The notes under the pieces: generated by a model
What the model was told of the DNA's origin: nothing
Seen by the model: the letters and a program-made list of their open reading frames with translations, nothing else
Database searches by the model: none
Assembly: GCF_014621695.1 (NCBI RefSeq)
Contig: NZ_CP061281.1
Coordinates: 1,364,001 to 1,428,000, forward strand
From: Streptomyces xanthii
GTDB taxonomy: Bacteria > Actinomycetota > Actinomycetes > Streptomycetales > Streptomycetaceae
Length of the DNA stretch: 64,000 nt
Direction: 5' to 3'
Shown: piece after piece, positions 51,685 through 58,768 of the stretch
Position numbering within the stretch: position 1 is the stretch's first letter
How the letters are laid out: each line of letters begins with the position of its first letter
Translations under genes and position numbers: made by a program

Positions 51685-53240
51685 TCCCCCGTCTGCGCGT
51701 CGTGCGCGAGCAGCGCGATGTGCACGGACGCCGCCTCCTCGAAGTCGTCGAGGCTGACCCGGAGCAGGGTCTCGATGGCCTCGATGCGGCGGTACAGGGC
51801 GGGCCGGCTCATGTGGTGGAGCTGGGCGGTGCGGGACTTGTTGCGGCCGGTCGCGAGGTAGGTGCGCAGGACCGCGAGCAGCGCCTCGCCCTCCTCGGCG
51901 TACAGCAGTCCGTCCAGCTCGCGTTCGGCGAAGGACTGGACGCGGGGGTCGTCGCGCAGCATCCGCATCAGACCGCGCAGCCGTACGTCGCCGAGGCGGA
52001 CGACGGCGGGCAGGCCGGGCGGGGCTCCGGCGACGGCGTCGCAGACGTGGAGCGCTTCGCGCAGGCCGTCGGGGACGTCGTCCCAGGCGGGCCCGGCGGG
52101 TCCCGCGGCGACGACGGGCGCGGCGCCGGTCTCGGCGCGCAGCCGTTCGGCGAAGTGGGCGGCGAGCGGTACGGGGTCCTGGTCGTGGGCGAGGCTGAGC
52201 AGGACGGCGGTGGCGTGCTCGGTGAGATCGGCGACGAGCGCGGACAGGCCGAGCAGGCGCAGGACGCGGTCGAGGCGGGCGGGGTCGGTGTCGCGGACGG
52301 CGAGCGGGACGAAGGTGCGCCGGTTGACGGGGAGGCCGGCCGCGCGGGCGCGGGGCAGGAGTTGGCGGGCGGGCACGGCGCCGGAGACGAGGTCGTCGAG
52401 CAGGCGGCGTGCGGACTGTTCCTCCCAGCTGACGGCGGTGCCGGACAGCAGGTGGTGCAGGACGAGGGACTCGGCGGCGCGGTCGGCGAGCAGCCGGCCG
52501 GAGGCGCAGTCGCCGCGGTAGCCGCACAGTACGACGGAGCCCCAGCGTTCGCCGCGGCCGCCGAGTTCGGCGCGCAGCCAGCCTTCGCCGTCGACGCCGC
52601 CGGGCTGCCGGGCGATGCGGTCCCAGTCGCGCAGGACGTCGTCGACGGCGGGCCGTTCGCCGGCGGTGGCGAGGACGCGGTGGGCGAGGTTGGTGACGAC
52701 GACGGGGCAGGCGCTGTGCGCGGCGATCTCGTCGAGGAGGCGCTGGAGCGGGGCGCCGGCCGTGATGAGCGCGGTCAGCGCGGTGCGGATGCCCTCGGAG
52801 AGGCGGACGGCGGCGTACTTGCGGCGCACGAGCCGGGACTGGACCTCCTCGGTGAGCTCGGCGAACGGGAAGGGCCGGTGCAGCACGACCATGGGCAGGC
52901 CGCAGCGCTCGGCGGCCCGGCACATGTCGCGGGGCGGGGACGGGAAGGCGCGGCCGAGGCCGAGGACGAGGGCCGCGGCCTCGGCGCGGTGCAGGGACTC
53001 GATGTAGGCGGTGCGGCCGTGCGGGTCGCCGCCCGCGAGGAGCACGCCGGTGGTGAGGACCATCTCGCCGCCGCTGAGCATGACGCCGACGTCGGCGGCC
53101 TCGGCGACGTGCACCCAGCGCACGGGCCGGTCGAGGTGCTCGGCGGCGGCGACCACCTCGGGTTCGCCCGCGGCGATGCGTTCCAGGGCGAGTATCTGCC
53201 GTACGGACAGGGCGTGTTCGGGGACGGCCGGAGCGGTCAT
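51681..53240 (-). CDS. PucR-family transcriptional activator
   Basis: A 519-aa regulator. The N-terminal PucR domain (about 10-130; VRQILALERIAAGEPEVVAAAEHLDRPVRWVHV) is followed by a central region and a C-terminal HTH_30 (about 455-510; LRTYLATGRNKSRTAQLHHM, YRRIEAIE). PucR proteins control purine or pyrimidine-related catabolism, responding to a pathway ligand. It lies between the two amidase copies on the same strand, so it probably regulates both flanking units. Confidence 0.9.
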   Translation of the reverse strand: MTAPAVPEHALSVRQILALERIAAGEPEVVAAAEHLDRPVRWVHVAEAADVGVMLSGGEMVLTTGVLLAGGDPHGRTAYIESLHRAEAAALVLGLGRAFPSPPRDMCRAAERCGLPMVVLHRPFPFAELTEEVQSRLVRRKYAAVRLSEGIRTALTALITAGAPLQRLLDEIAAHSACPVVVTNLAHRVLATAGERPAVDDVLRDWDRIARQPGGVDGEGWLRAELGGRGERWGSVVLCGYRGDCASGRLLADRAAESLVLHHLLSGTAVSWEEQSARRLLDDLVSGAVPARQLLPRARAAGLPVNRRTFVPLAVRDTDPARLDRVLRLLGLSALVADLTEHATAVLLSLAHDQDPVPLAAHFAERLRAETGAAPVVAAGPAGPAWDDVPDGLREALHVCDAVAGAPPGLPAVVRLGDVRLRGLMRMLRDDPRVQSFAERELDGLLYAEEGEALLAVLRTYLATGRNKSRTAQLHHMSRPALYRRIEAIETLLRVSLDDFEEAASVHIALLAHDAQTGE

Positions 53241-53253
53241 GGCGCCGGGCCCG

Positions 53254-54543
53254 CTACGAGGCGTTCCGCAGGGCTCGTTCGAGGATCGCCGCGCCCTGTT
53301 CGGCCTCGGCGACGGTCAGGGTGAGGGGCGGGGCGATGCGCAGGACGCTGGTGCTGTGGCCGCCGCCCTTGCCGATGAGCAGGCCGTGCTCGCGGCACTC
53401 CTCGAGGACGGCGGTGGCGGCGTCGGGGTGCGCCTCGTCGGTGCCCGGCCGGACGAGTTCGATGCCGATCATGAGGCCCCGGCCACGCACCTCGCGGACG
53501 CAGGGGGTGCTCGCGCCGATGGCGCGCAGCCGCTCGATGAGGAGGCCGCCGACGCGGCGGGCGTTGCCCTGGAGGTCGTGCTCCAGGAGGTACGAGAGGT
53601 TGGCGAGGCCCGCGGCCATGGTGACGGGGCTGCCGCCGAAGGTGGAGATGGAGTTGGCGTCGAGGCAGTTCATGACCTCGGCGCGGGCGACGACGCCGCC
53701 GATCGACATGCCGTTGCCGATGCCCTTGGCGAAGGTGAGCAGGTCGGGCGGGCCGGACGCGGCGTGGGCCTGCCAGCCCCAGAAGTGCTCGCCGGTGCGG
53801 CCCCAGCCGGTCTGCACCTCGTCGGAGATCCACAGGATGCCGTGCTCGGCGAGGATCTGGCGGAAGCGGGCGTACAGACCGTCGGGCGGGGAGGTGAAGC
53901 CGCCGACGCCCTGGATGGGCTCGGCGATGAGCGCCGCCACGTTCCCCCGGGTCTGGCCGAGCATGTCGCGCAGGTCGGCGACGCAGGCCTCGGTGAACTC
54001 GGCGTCGGACAGGTGGGCGTAGGGGCCGCGGGTGCGGACGCCGCCGTGCACGTACAGGGTCTGCAGGGGCGAGAGGCTGGTGGGCGACCAGCCTCGGTTG
54101 CCGGTGATGCCGACGGCGGAGAAGGAGCGGCCGTGGTAGCTGTTGCGCATCGCCAGGATCTGGTTGGAGCGGCGGTACGCGGTGGCGAGCAGCAGCGCGG
54201 TGTCGTTGGCCTCGGTGCCGGAGGTGGTGAAGAAGACGCGGGCGTCGGGGATGCCGGACAACTTGGCGACGCGCTCGGCGAGTTCGACCATCGGCCGGTT
54301 CAGGTAGAGCGTCGAGGAGTGGACGATCCGGGACGCCTGCTCGCTGACCGCCTTGGTGACCTCGGGCAGGGCGTGCGCGGTCATGGTGGTGAGGATGCCG
54401 CCGAAGAAGTCGAGGTACTGCTTGCCGTCGGCGTCCCAGACCTGGCGGCCCTCGCCGTGGGTGATCTCGATCGGCCGGTCGTAGTACAGGGCGAGCCACT
54501 CGGGCAGGACCGCGCGATGGCGTGCGTGGAGGTCAGGGGTCAT
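53254..54543 (-). CDS. Class III aminotransferase (beta-alanine/AGXT2-like)
   Basis: A 429-aa PLP enzyme. Asp241 (ISDEVQTGWGRTG) binds the cofactor nitrogen, and Lys273 (LLTFAKGIGNG) is the Schiff-base lysine; TSGTEAND lies near 107. The AGXT2/beta-alanine-pyruvate transaminase branch fits, and would convert beta-alanine or 3-aminoisobutyrate from pyrimidine breakdown to the semialdehyde. The PucR gene follows 13 bases after its stop. ATG 54543 and GTG 54546 are both possible. A tandem repeat lies between it and the amidase gene upstream. Confidence 0.9.
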   Translation of the reverse strand: MTPDLHARHRAVLPEWLALYYDRPIEITHGEGRQVWDADGKQYLDFFGGILTTMTAHALPEVTKAVSEQASRIVHSSTLYLNRPMVELAERVAKLSGIPDARVFFTTSGTEANDTALLLATAYRRSNQILAMRNSYHGRSFSAVGITGNRGWSPTSLSPLQTLYVHGGVRTRGPYAHLSDAEFTEACVADLRDMLGQTRGNVAALIAEPIQGVGGFTSPPDGLYARFRQILAEHGILWISDEVQTGWGRTGEHFWGWQAHAASGPPDLLTFAKGIGNGMSIGGVVARAEVMNCLDANSISTFGGSPVTMAAGLANLSYLLEHDLQGNARRVGGLLIERLRAIGASTPCVREVRGRGLMIGIELVRPGTDEAHPDAATAVLEECREHGLLIGKGGGHSTSVLRIAPPLTLTVAEAEQGAAILERALRNAS

Positions 54544-54567
54544 CACGGCTGCGGAGTCCCTTCGTCG

Positions 54568-54694
54568 GTCACGGCTGAACGGGTTCGGGAGAGGCCCGGG
54601 GGCGTCAGGGCTGAACGGGTTCGGGAAAGGCCCCCGGGGTCAGGGCTGAACAGGTTCGGGAGAGGCCCCCGGGGGTCAGGGCTGGACAAGTCCG
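54568..54694. repeat. Three to four tandem copies of a 36-bp unit derived from an amidase 3' end
   Basis: Units begin at 54568, 54604 and 54639 and a fourth partial copy begins at 54675, inside the amidase stop region. On the minus strand each contains CAGCCCTGAC and a CCCGAACC...TTCAGCC core and ends in TGA, repeating the gene's own ending TCCAGCCCTGA. Units differ by 2-4 bases. Recent slippage amplification of the gene's 3' end is the simplest reading. It lies in the amidase-aminotransferase spacer. Confidence 0.75.
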
Positions 54695-55518
54695 TCGTAG
54701 GCGTCGGGGCGGCGGTCGCGGTAGAAGGCCCACTGCTGCCGCACCTCGTCGATGACGTCGAGGTCGAGGTCGCGTACGAGCAGTTCCTCGTCCCGGTCGT
54801 CGGCCGCCTCGCCGACGAGCTGCCCGCGCGGGTCGACGAAGTACGAGGTGCCGTAGAAGTCGTCGTCGCCGTACTCCTCGACGCCGACGCGGTTGATGGC
54901 GGCGACGTAGTACGCGTTGGCGACGGCGGCCGCGGGCTGTTCGAGGCGCCAGAGGTGAGAGGAGAGGCCGCGGCTGGTCGCGGACGGGTTGTACACGATC
55001 TGCGCGCCGTTGAGCCCCAACTGGCGCCAGCCTTCGGGGAAGTGGCGGTCGTAGCAGATGTAGACGCCGACCCGGCCGACGGAGGTGTCGAAGACGGGCC
55101 AGCCCAGGTTCCCCGGCCGGAAGTAGTACTTCTCCCAGAAGCCGGGAAGCTGCGGGATGTGGTGCTTGCGGTACTTGCCGAGGTAGCTGCCGTCGGCGTC
55201 GATCACGGCCGCGGTGTTGTAGTAGAAGCCGGGCTGCTCGACCTCGAAGACGGGGGCCACGATCACCAGGCCCGTCTCGCGGGCGAGTTCACGCATCCGC
55301 GTGACGGTGGGGCCGTCCGGCACGGGCTCGGCCCAGCGGTGGTGCCCGGGGTCCTGGACCTGGCAGAAGTACGGGGCGTTGAACACCTCCTGGAAGCCGA
55401 TGATCCGGGCTCCCCGGCGGGCCGCCTCGCGGGCGTGCTCCTCGTGCTTGGCGATCATGGATGCGGTGTCGCCCGTCCAGGAGGCCTGGACGAGTGCGGC
55501 GCGAACGACGTGGGCCAT
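54676..55518 (-). CDS. Nitrilase-superfamily N-carbamoyl amidohydrolase, copy B
   Basis: A 280-aa paralogue of the enzyme at 50694-51536. It has identical length and triad positions (Glu44, Lys118, Cys155), and blocks such as YNTAAVIDADGSYLGKYRK and AGSxxWPVFDT-like stretches are shared. Differences cluster around residues 30-95 (FNAPY, RELARETGLVIVAPVFEVEQPGFYY), so substrate range may differ. It lies upstream of the aminotransferase on the same strand. A strong inverted repeat lies upstream of its start. It may supply the carbamoyl-beta-alanine activity while copy A acts on hydantoin products. Confidence 0.92.
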   Translation of the reverse strand: MAHVVRAALVQASWTGDTASMIAKHEEHAREAARRGARIIGFQEVFNAPYFCQVQDPGHHRWAEPVPDGPTVTRMRELARETGLVIVAPVFEVEQPGFYYNTAAVIDADGSYLGKYRKHHIPQLPGFWEKYYFRPGNLGWPVFDTSVGRVGVYICYDRHFPEGWRQLGLNGAQIVYNPSATSRGLSSHLWRLEQPAAAVANAYYVAAINRVGVEEYGDDDFYGTSYFVDPRGQLVGEAADDRDEELLVRDLDLDVIDEVRQQWAFYRDRRPDAYDGLVQP

Positions 55519-55539
55519 GAGCCGCTCCTCAGCGTTGAA

Positions 55540-55569
55540 CCTCTACGCCTGTAGAACGGGGCGTAGAGG
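55540..55569. promoter_or_regulatory. Nested inverted-repeat operator candidate upstream of amidase copy B
   Basis: CCTCTACGCC (55540-55549) and GGCGTAGAGG (55560-55569) form a perfect 10-bp inverted repeat with a 10-base spacer. A second, overlapping palindrome TCTAC-GCCT-GTAGA occupies 55542-55555. The element ends 22 bases before the ATG at 55518, well placed for repression. The rest of 55570-55715 shows no gene. Confidence 0.6.
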
Positions 55570-55715
55570 GACGAACGTAAGCCCGCCCGGGGGGCTTGCC
55601 AAGACCATCGTCGTCAACCCGCTGGAACGATCATGTTTCGGCACCCGTGCGGGTGATCCCGCTTCTCATCACACCGATCACGTCGCACGAGGCCCGCCGT
55701 CCGGGCCGTCCGGGT

Positions 55716-55967
55716 TCAGGCCGGCTGCAGCGCGCAGTGCACGACCAGCTCGTCCATCGAGAGGCCGAGCTCGCGGGCGAGGGCCGCGACCGTGAAGAAC
55801 GCCGGGGTCGGCGCGCGCCCCGTCTCGATCTTGCGCAGCGTCTCGACCGAGACGCCCGCACCCGCGGCCACCTCGGTCATGCTGCGCCCCTGTCGCGCCT
55901 CGCGCAGCAGCCGGCCGAGCCGCTCGCCGCGCTCGCGCTCTTCGGGGGTCAAGGGAGTTCGGACCAT
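55716..55967 (-). CDS. XRE-family helix-turn-helix regulator
   Basis: An 83-aa protein consisting essentially of one HTH_3 domain: RLLREARQGRSMTEVAAGAG, VSVETLRKIETGRAPTPAF and FTVAALARELGLSMDELV. There is no sensor domain. It is divergent from map with 62 bases between starts, and the palindromic element between them is probably its operator, controlling itself and map. Confidence 0.88.
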   Translation of the reverse strand: MVRTPLTPEERERGERLGRLLREARQGRSMTEVAAGAGVSVETLRKIETGRAPTPAFFTVAALARELGLSMDELVVHCALQPA

Positions 55968-55995
55968 GCGCCCAGTCTAGCCGACCCTCCATTTC

Positions 55996-56022
55996 TATAC
56001 CGGATTCAAATACCGGTATAGT
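55996..56022. promoter_or_regulatory. Operator and leaderless promoter between the XRE gene and map
   Basis: TATACCGG (55996-56003) and the palindrome ATACCGGTAT (56010-56019) repeat the same core, 13 bases apart. A -10 hexamer TATAGT (56017-56022) overlaps the palindrome and ends seven bases before the map ATG, so map is likely leaderless. TATAGA on the opposite strand (55994-55999) could be the -10 of the XRE gene. Binding would therefore block both promoters. Confidence 0.65.
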
Positions 56023-56029
56023 AATTGGC

Positions 56030-56797
56030 ATGGTGGAACTGAAGACCGAACCGCAGATCGACGCGATGCGCGAGGCCGGCCGCATCGTCGCCCAGGCCCT
56101 GGCCGCCGCCCGCAAGCACGCCGCACCGGGCGTCACCCTCCTCGAACTCGACGAGGTCGCGCACGACGTGCTGCGCGACGCCGGCGCCTCCTCCCCGTTC
56201 CTGGGCTACCGCCCGCCGTTCGCCCCGACCCCCTTCCCCGCCGTCCTGTGCGTCTCCGTCAACGACGCGATCGTGCACGGCGTCCCGAACCGGACCCGGC
56301 TGCGCGACGGCGACCTCGTCTCGGTCGACTTCGGGGCCGAACTCGGCGGCTGGGTCGGCGACTCGGCGATCAGCTTCACCGTGGGCACCGCCCGGCCCGA
56401 GGACACCCGGCTGATCGAGACCGCCGAGCGGGCCCTGGCCGCCGGCATCGCGGCGGCCGTCGTCGGGAACCGGATCGGGGACATCGCGCACGCCATCGGC
56501 ACCGTGTGCCGCGCCGCCGGGTACGGCGTCCCCGACGGCTTCGGCGGGCACGGCATCGGGCGCCGGATGCACGAGGACCCGGGGGTGCCGAACGAGGGGC
56601 GGCCCGGGCGCGGCATGCGGCTGCGGGCCGGCATGGCACTGGCCATCGAGCCGATGGTGATCGCGGGCGGCACGGACGACTACCACGCGGACCCCGACGG
56701 GTGGACGCTGCGCACGAACGACGGCTCCCGCGCCGCGCACGCCGAACACACCGTGGCGATCACCGACGCGGGGCCGCGCGTCCTCACCGCGCTCTGA
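56030..56797 (+). CDS. map: Methionine aminopeptidase type I
   Basis: A 255-aa cobalt/iron/zinc peptidase that removes initiator Met. Metal ligands Asp100, Asp111, His174, Glu207 and Glu239 and the substrate His83 (VHGVPN) and His181 are all present. It is not next to adk or secY, where the housekeeping map gene usually is, so this is probably an additional, regulated copy. It is likely leaderless and controlled by the divergent XRE protein. Confidence 0.93.
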   Translation: MVELKTEPQIDAMREAGRIVAQALAAARKHAAPGVTLLELDEVAHDVLRDAGASSPFLGYRPPFAPTPFPAVLCVSVNDAIVHGVPNRTRLRDGDLVSVDFGAELGGWVGDSAISFTVGTARPEDTRLIETAERALAAGIAAAVVGNRIGDIAHAIGTVCRAAGYGVPDGFGGHGIGRRMHEDPGVPNEGRPGRGMRLRAGMALAIEPMVIAGGTDDYHADPDGWTLRTNDGSRAAHAEHTVAITDAGPRVLTAL

Positions 56798-56819
56798 GCC
56801 GCTTCCCTCCCTACGGGCG

Positions 56820-57773
56820 TCAGCGGTCCTGCCGGTCGAGCACGTCCACGACGTAGAGCACCGGCACGCCGGGCGGCTGTTCCAGACCGCCCGGCGTGCG
56901 GTGGAAGTCGGGGCGATAGCGGGCGGGCACCGCGAGCTGGAGCCGACTGCCGACCCGGATGCCCTTCAGCGCCTCGAACATCCCGGGCAGCAGCGCGGGC
57001 CGGGCGAGCACCATCCCGCTCGGGCCGCTCTCCCCGTACGTCGAGCGGAACGGGCGGTCCTCGCCCCAGGACCAGCCCGCGTACTGCAGCACGGCCACGT
57101 CACGGTCCTGGAGCACCGGGCCGCGGCCCTCGCTGAGCGTGCGCACGTGCAGTTTCGCGGGCGGGCCCGCGCCCCAGCTGACCACCTTCGGCATCCCGCC
57201 CGCGGGGAAGTCGACGACGGCCTTCGCGTCGCGGGCGCCCCCTGCGCCCGGCATCCCACCGCTGCCGTGGCGCACCGGCACCCGCTGGTCACGGTCGTAG
57301 CCGCCGATCAGGTCGAACACCAGGACCATGTGGTCGTCCGGGGCGATCGCGGCCGCCGCGGCGCTCCGCGGGCCGGCGCCGCGCGCCGCCGGGGCGATCA
57401 TCAGGACGCGGCTGCCGCCCCTGCGGCCCACGAGCGCCTCCGCCCAGGACCGCTCGCCGCTGAACGACACCGTCGTCGGCTGCGCCAGGCCCCACGAGCT
57501 GAGCAGCTCCTTCTTCCCCTCCCAGCTGCGCATCTCGACATCGGTGACGGCGACCTGCCCCTTCTTCACCACCGGGCCCGTGCCGGCGCGCAGCACCTTC
57601 AGCCGGGCGGCCGCCGGGGCGGGCCGGTCCGGGATGGTGATCACGGGCCGGGTGCCGGCCGCGCCGGTGACCTTCGGAACGTTCTCGGGCCCCGGGTCGG
57701 GAGCGGCGCAGGCCGCGGCCGCCGCGAGCAGGACGGTTACGGCTCCGGTGCGCAGGACGGGTCTGGGGTCCAC
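56820..57773 (-). CDS. Exported double-FKBP peptidyl-prolyl isomerase
   Basis: A 317-aa predicted lipoprotein. The signal segment (about 6-24) ends ACAAP with a Cys near residue 22 in a weak lipobox. Two FKBP-like domains follow (about 57-160 and 190-317); both have VxVxxxxxxWxGxxxxSSW-like and PGMFEALKGIRVGSRLQLAVPA segments, the second more complete. Such proteins speed proline isomerisation of exported proteins. The GTG start at 57773 has AAGGAGG seven bases upstream, entirely within a perfect hairpin. It converges on map. Confidence 0.87.
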   Translation of the reverse strand: MDPRPVLRTGAVTVLLAAAAACAAPDPGPENVPKVTGAAGTRPVITIPDRPAPAAARLKVLRAGTGPVVKKGQVAVTDVEMRSWEGKKELLSSWGLAQPTTVSFSGERSWAEALVGRRGGSRVLMIAPAARGAGPRSAAAAAIAPDDHMVLVFDLIGGYDRDQRVPVRHGSGGMPGAGGARDAKAVVDFPAGGMPKVVSWGAGPPAKLHVRTLSEGRGPVLQDRDVAVLQYAGWSWGEDRPFRSTYGESGPSGMVLARPALLPGMFEALKGIRVGSRLQLAVPARYRPDFHRTPGGLEQPPGVPVLYVVDVLDRQDR

Positions 57774-57779
57774 CGGTGA

Positions 57780-57809
57780 CCTCCTTGGCGTGGGGGTGTC
57801 GCCAAGGAG
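57780..57809 (-). promoter_or_regulatory. Perfect hairpin sequestering the FKBP Shine-Dalgarno
   Basis: In the minus-strand RNA, CTCCTTGGCG pairs with CGCCAAGGAG (10 bp, 9-base loop ACACCCCCA), and AAGGAGG, the ribosome-binding site of the FKBP gene, occupies the 3' arm. The start GTG follows seven bases after the SD. The stem must open for translation to start. This suggests an RNA thermometer, a protein-bound switch or an attenuator; none is recognised as a known family. Confidence 0.6.
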
Positions 57810-57848
57810 CGTTCCGGTCCCCGGGGTGCGGGTGACGGACCTGCGGGA

Positions 57849-58060
57849 CGACACACCGGGGGGCGTACGTCCGCCGGGTGTACGGCGCCGAGTGCGGGGC
57901 GGATGTCAGTTGCCCTGACCGGGCGACACACCGGGGCGCCGGATGTAGGGCGCCCAGCGCGGTTCGATGCCCCCTGCCCGGGCCGAGCGACACGCAGGGC
58001 GGCACGCGCCCGCCGGGTGTACCGCGCCCAGCCCAGGGCGCATATCTCCTGCCCGGGCTG
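57849..58060. repeat. Three imperfect tandem repeats between the response regulator and FKBP genes
   Basis: CGACACACCGGGG-type units begin at 57849, 57924 and 57988, 75 and 64 bases apart. Each includes CCGGGTGTAC or CCGGATGTAG, GGCGCC and CAGCGCGG-like blocks, and a TGCCCNGGCCG ending. Copies differ at several positions, so the array is old or under structural constraint. No gene is seen in the 57774-58099 gap apart from this array and the SD hairpin. Confidence 0.7.
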
Positions 58061-58099
58061 CGGGGCCGCTCCGCTGTGCCCCCACCCCCGGCGGAGCCG

Positions 58100-58768
58100 T
58101 CAGTGGGTGGGGGTCACGAGGCCCAACTCGTACGCCATGATGACCAGTTGGACCCGGTCGCGCGCCGCGAGCTTCGTGAAGAGGCGGGCCACGTGGGACT
58201 TGGTGGTGGCGACGCTGATGAAGAGTTCCTCGGCGATCTCCTGGTTGGAGCGGCCGAGGCCGACCAGGGTCAGGACCTCGCGCTCGCGCTCCGTGATGCC
58301 TTCGACCGGCCGGGGCGAACGCGCCGCGACCGGCCCCCCGCGCCCCACGAAGTCGGCGATGAGCCGCCGGGTGACCCCGGGCGCGATGAGCGCGTCCCCC
58401 GCGGCGACGATGCGGATCGCCGCGAGGAGATCGTCGAGCGGCATGTCCTTCACGGCGAACCCGGCGGCGCCGGCCCGCAGCGCCCCGTACACGTAGTCGT
58501 CCTCGTCGAACGTGGTCAGGACGAGGACCCGGGGGCCCTGTCCCGACTCGATGATGCGCCGCGTCGCCTCGATGCCGTCGACGCCGGGCATCCGGATGTC
58601 CATGACGACCACGTCGGGCACCAGCCGCGCCGCCTGGGCGACGGCCTCCGCCCCGTCCCCCGCCTCGCCGACGACCTCCAGGTCGCCCGTGTCGCCGATG
58701 AGGGTGCGCAGCCCGGAGCGGACGAGCGGCTGGTCGTCGACGAGCAGCACCCGGACCCGCGCCGTCAC
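58100..58768 (-). CDS. NarL/LuxR-family response regulator
   Basis: A 222-aa regulator. Its receiver domain (1-125) has Asp11/12 and phospho-acceptor Asp57 (VVVMDIRMPG); the LuxR helix-turn-helix (about 155-215) reads TEREREVLTLVGLGRSNQEI and ATTKSHVARLFTKL. It pairs with the kinase encoded upstream, whose stop overlaps its GTG start (GTGA). Targets are unknown. Confidence 0.95.
   Translation of the reverse strand: MTARVRVLLVDDQPLVRSGLRTLIGDTGDLEVVGEAGDGAEAVAQAARLVPDVVVMDIRMPGVDGIEATRRIIESGQGPRVLVLTTFDEDDYVYGALRAGAAGFAVKDMPLDDLLAAIRIVAAGDALIAPGVTRRLIADFVGRGGPVAARSPRPVEGITEREREVLTLVGLGRSNQEIAEELFISVATTKSHVARLFTKLAARDRVQLVIMAYELGLVTPTH

Noticed and set aside
49297..53324. Two overlapping plus-strand frames of 481 and 880 codons across the hydantoinase and PucR genes
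   Set aside because: Translations are low-complexity Val/Gly/Asp/Arg sequences typical of antisense GC-rich DNA. The minus-strand genes there have complete catalytic motifs.
57849..58060. CRISPR-like reading of the tandem repeats near 57.9 kb
   Set aside because: Only three imperfect units of unequal length, without constant spacer size, and no cas genes nearby.
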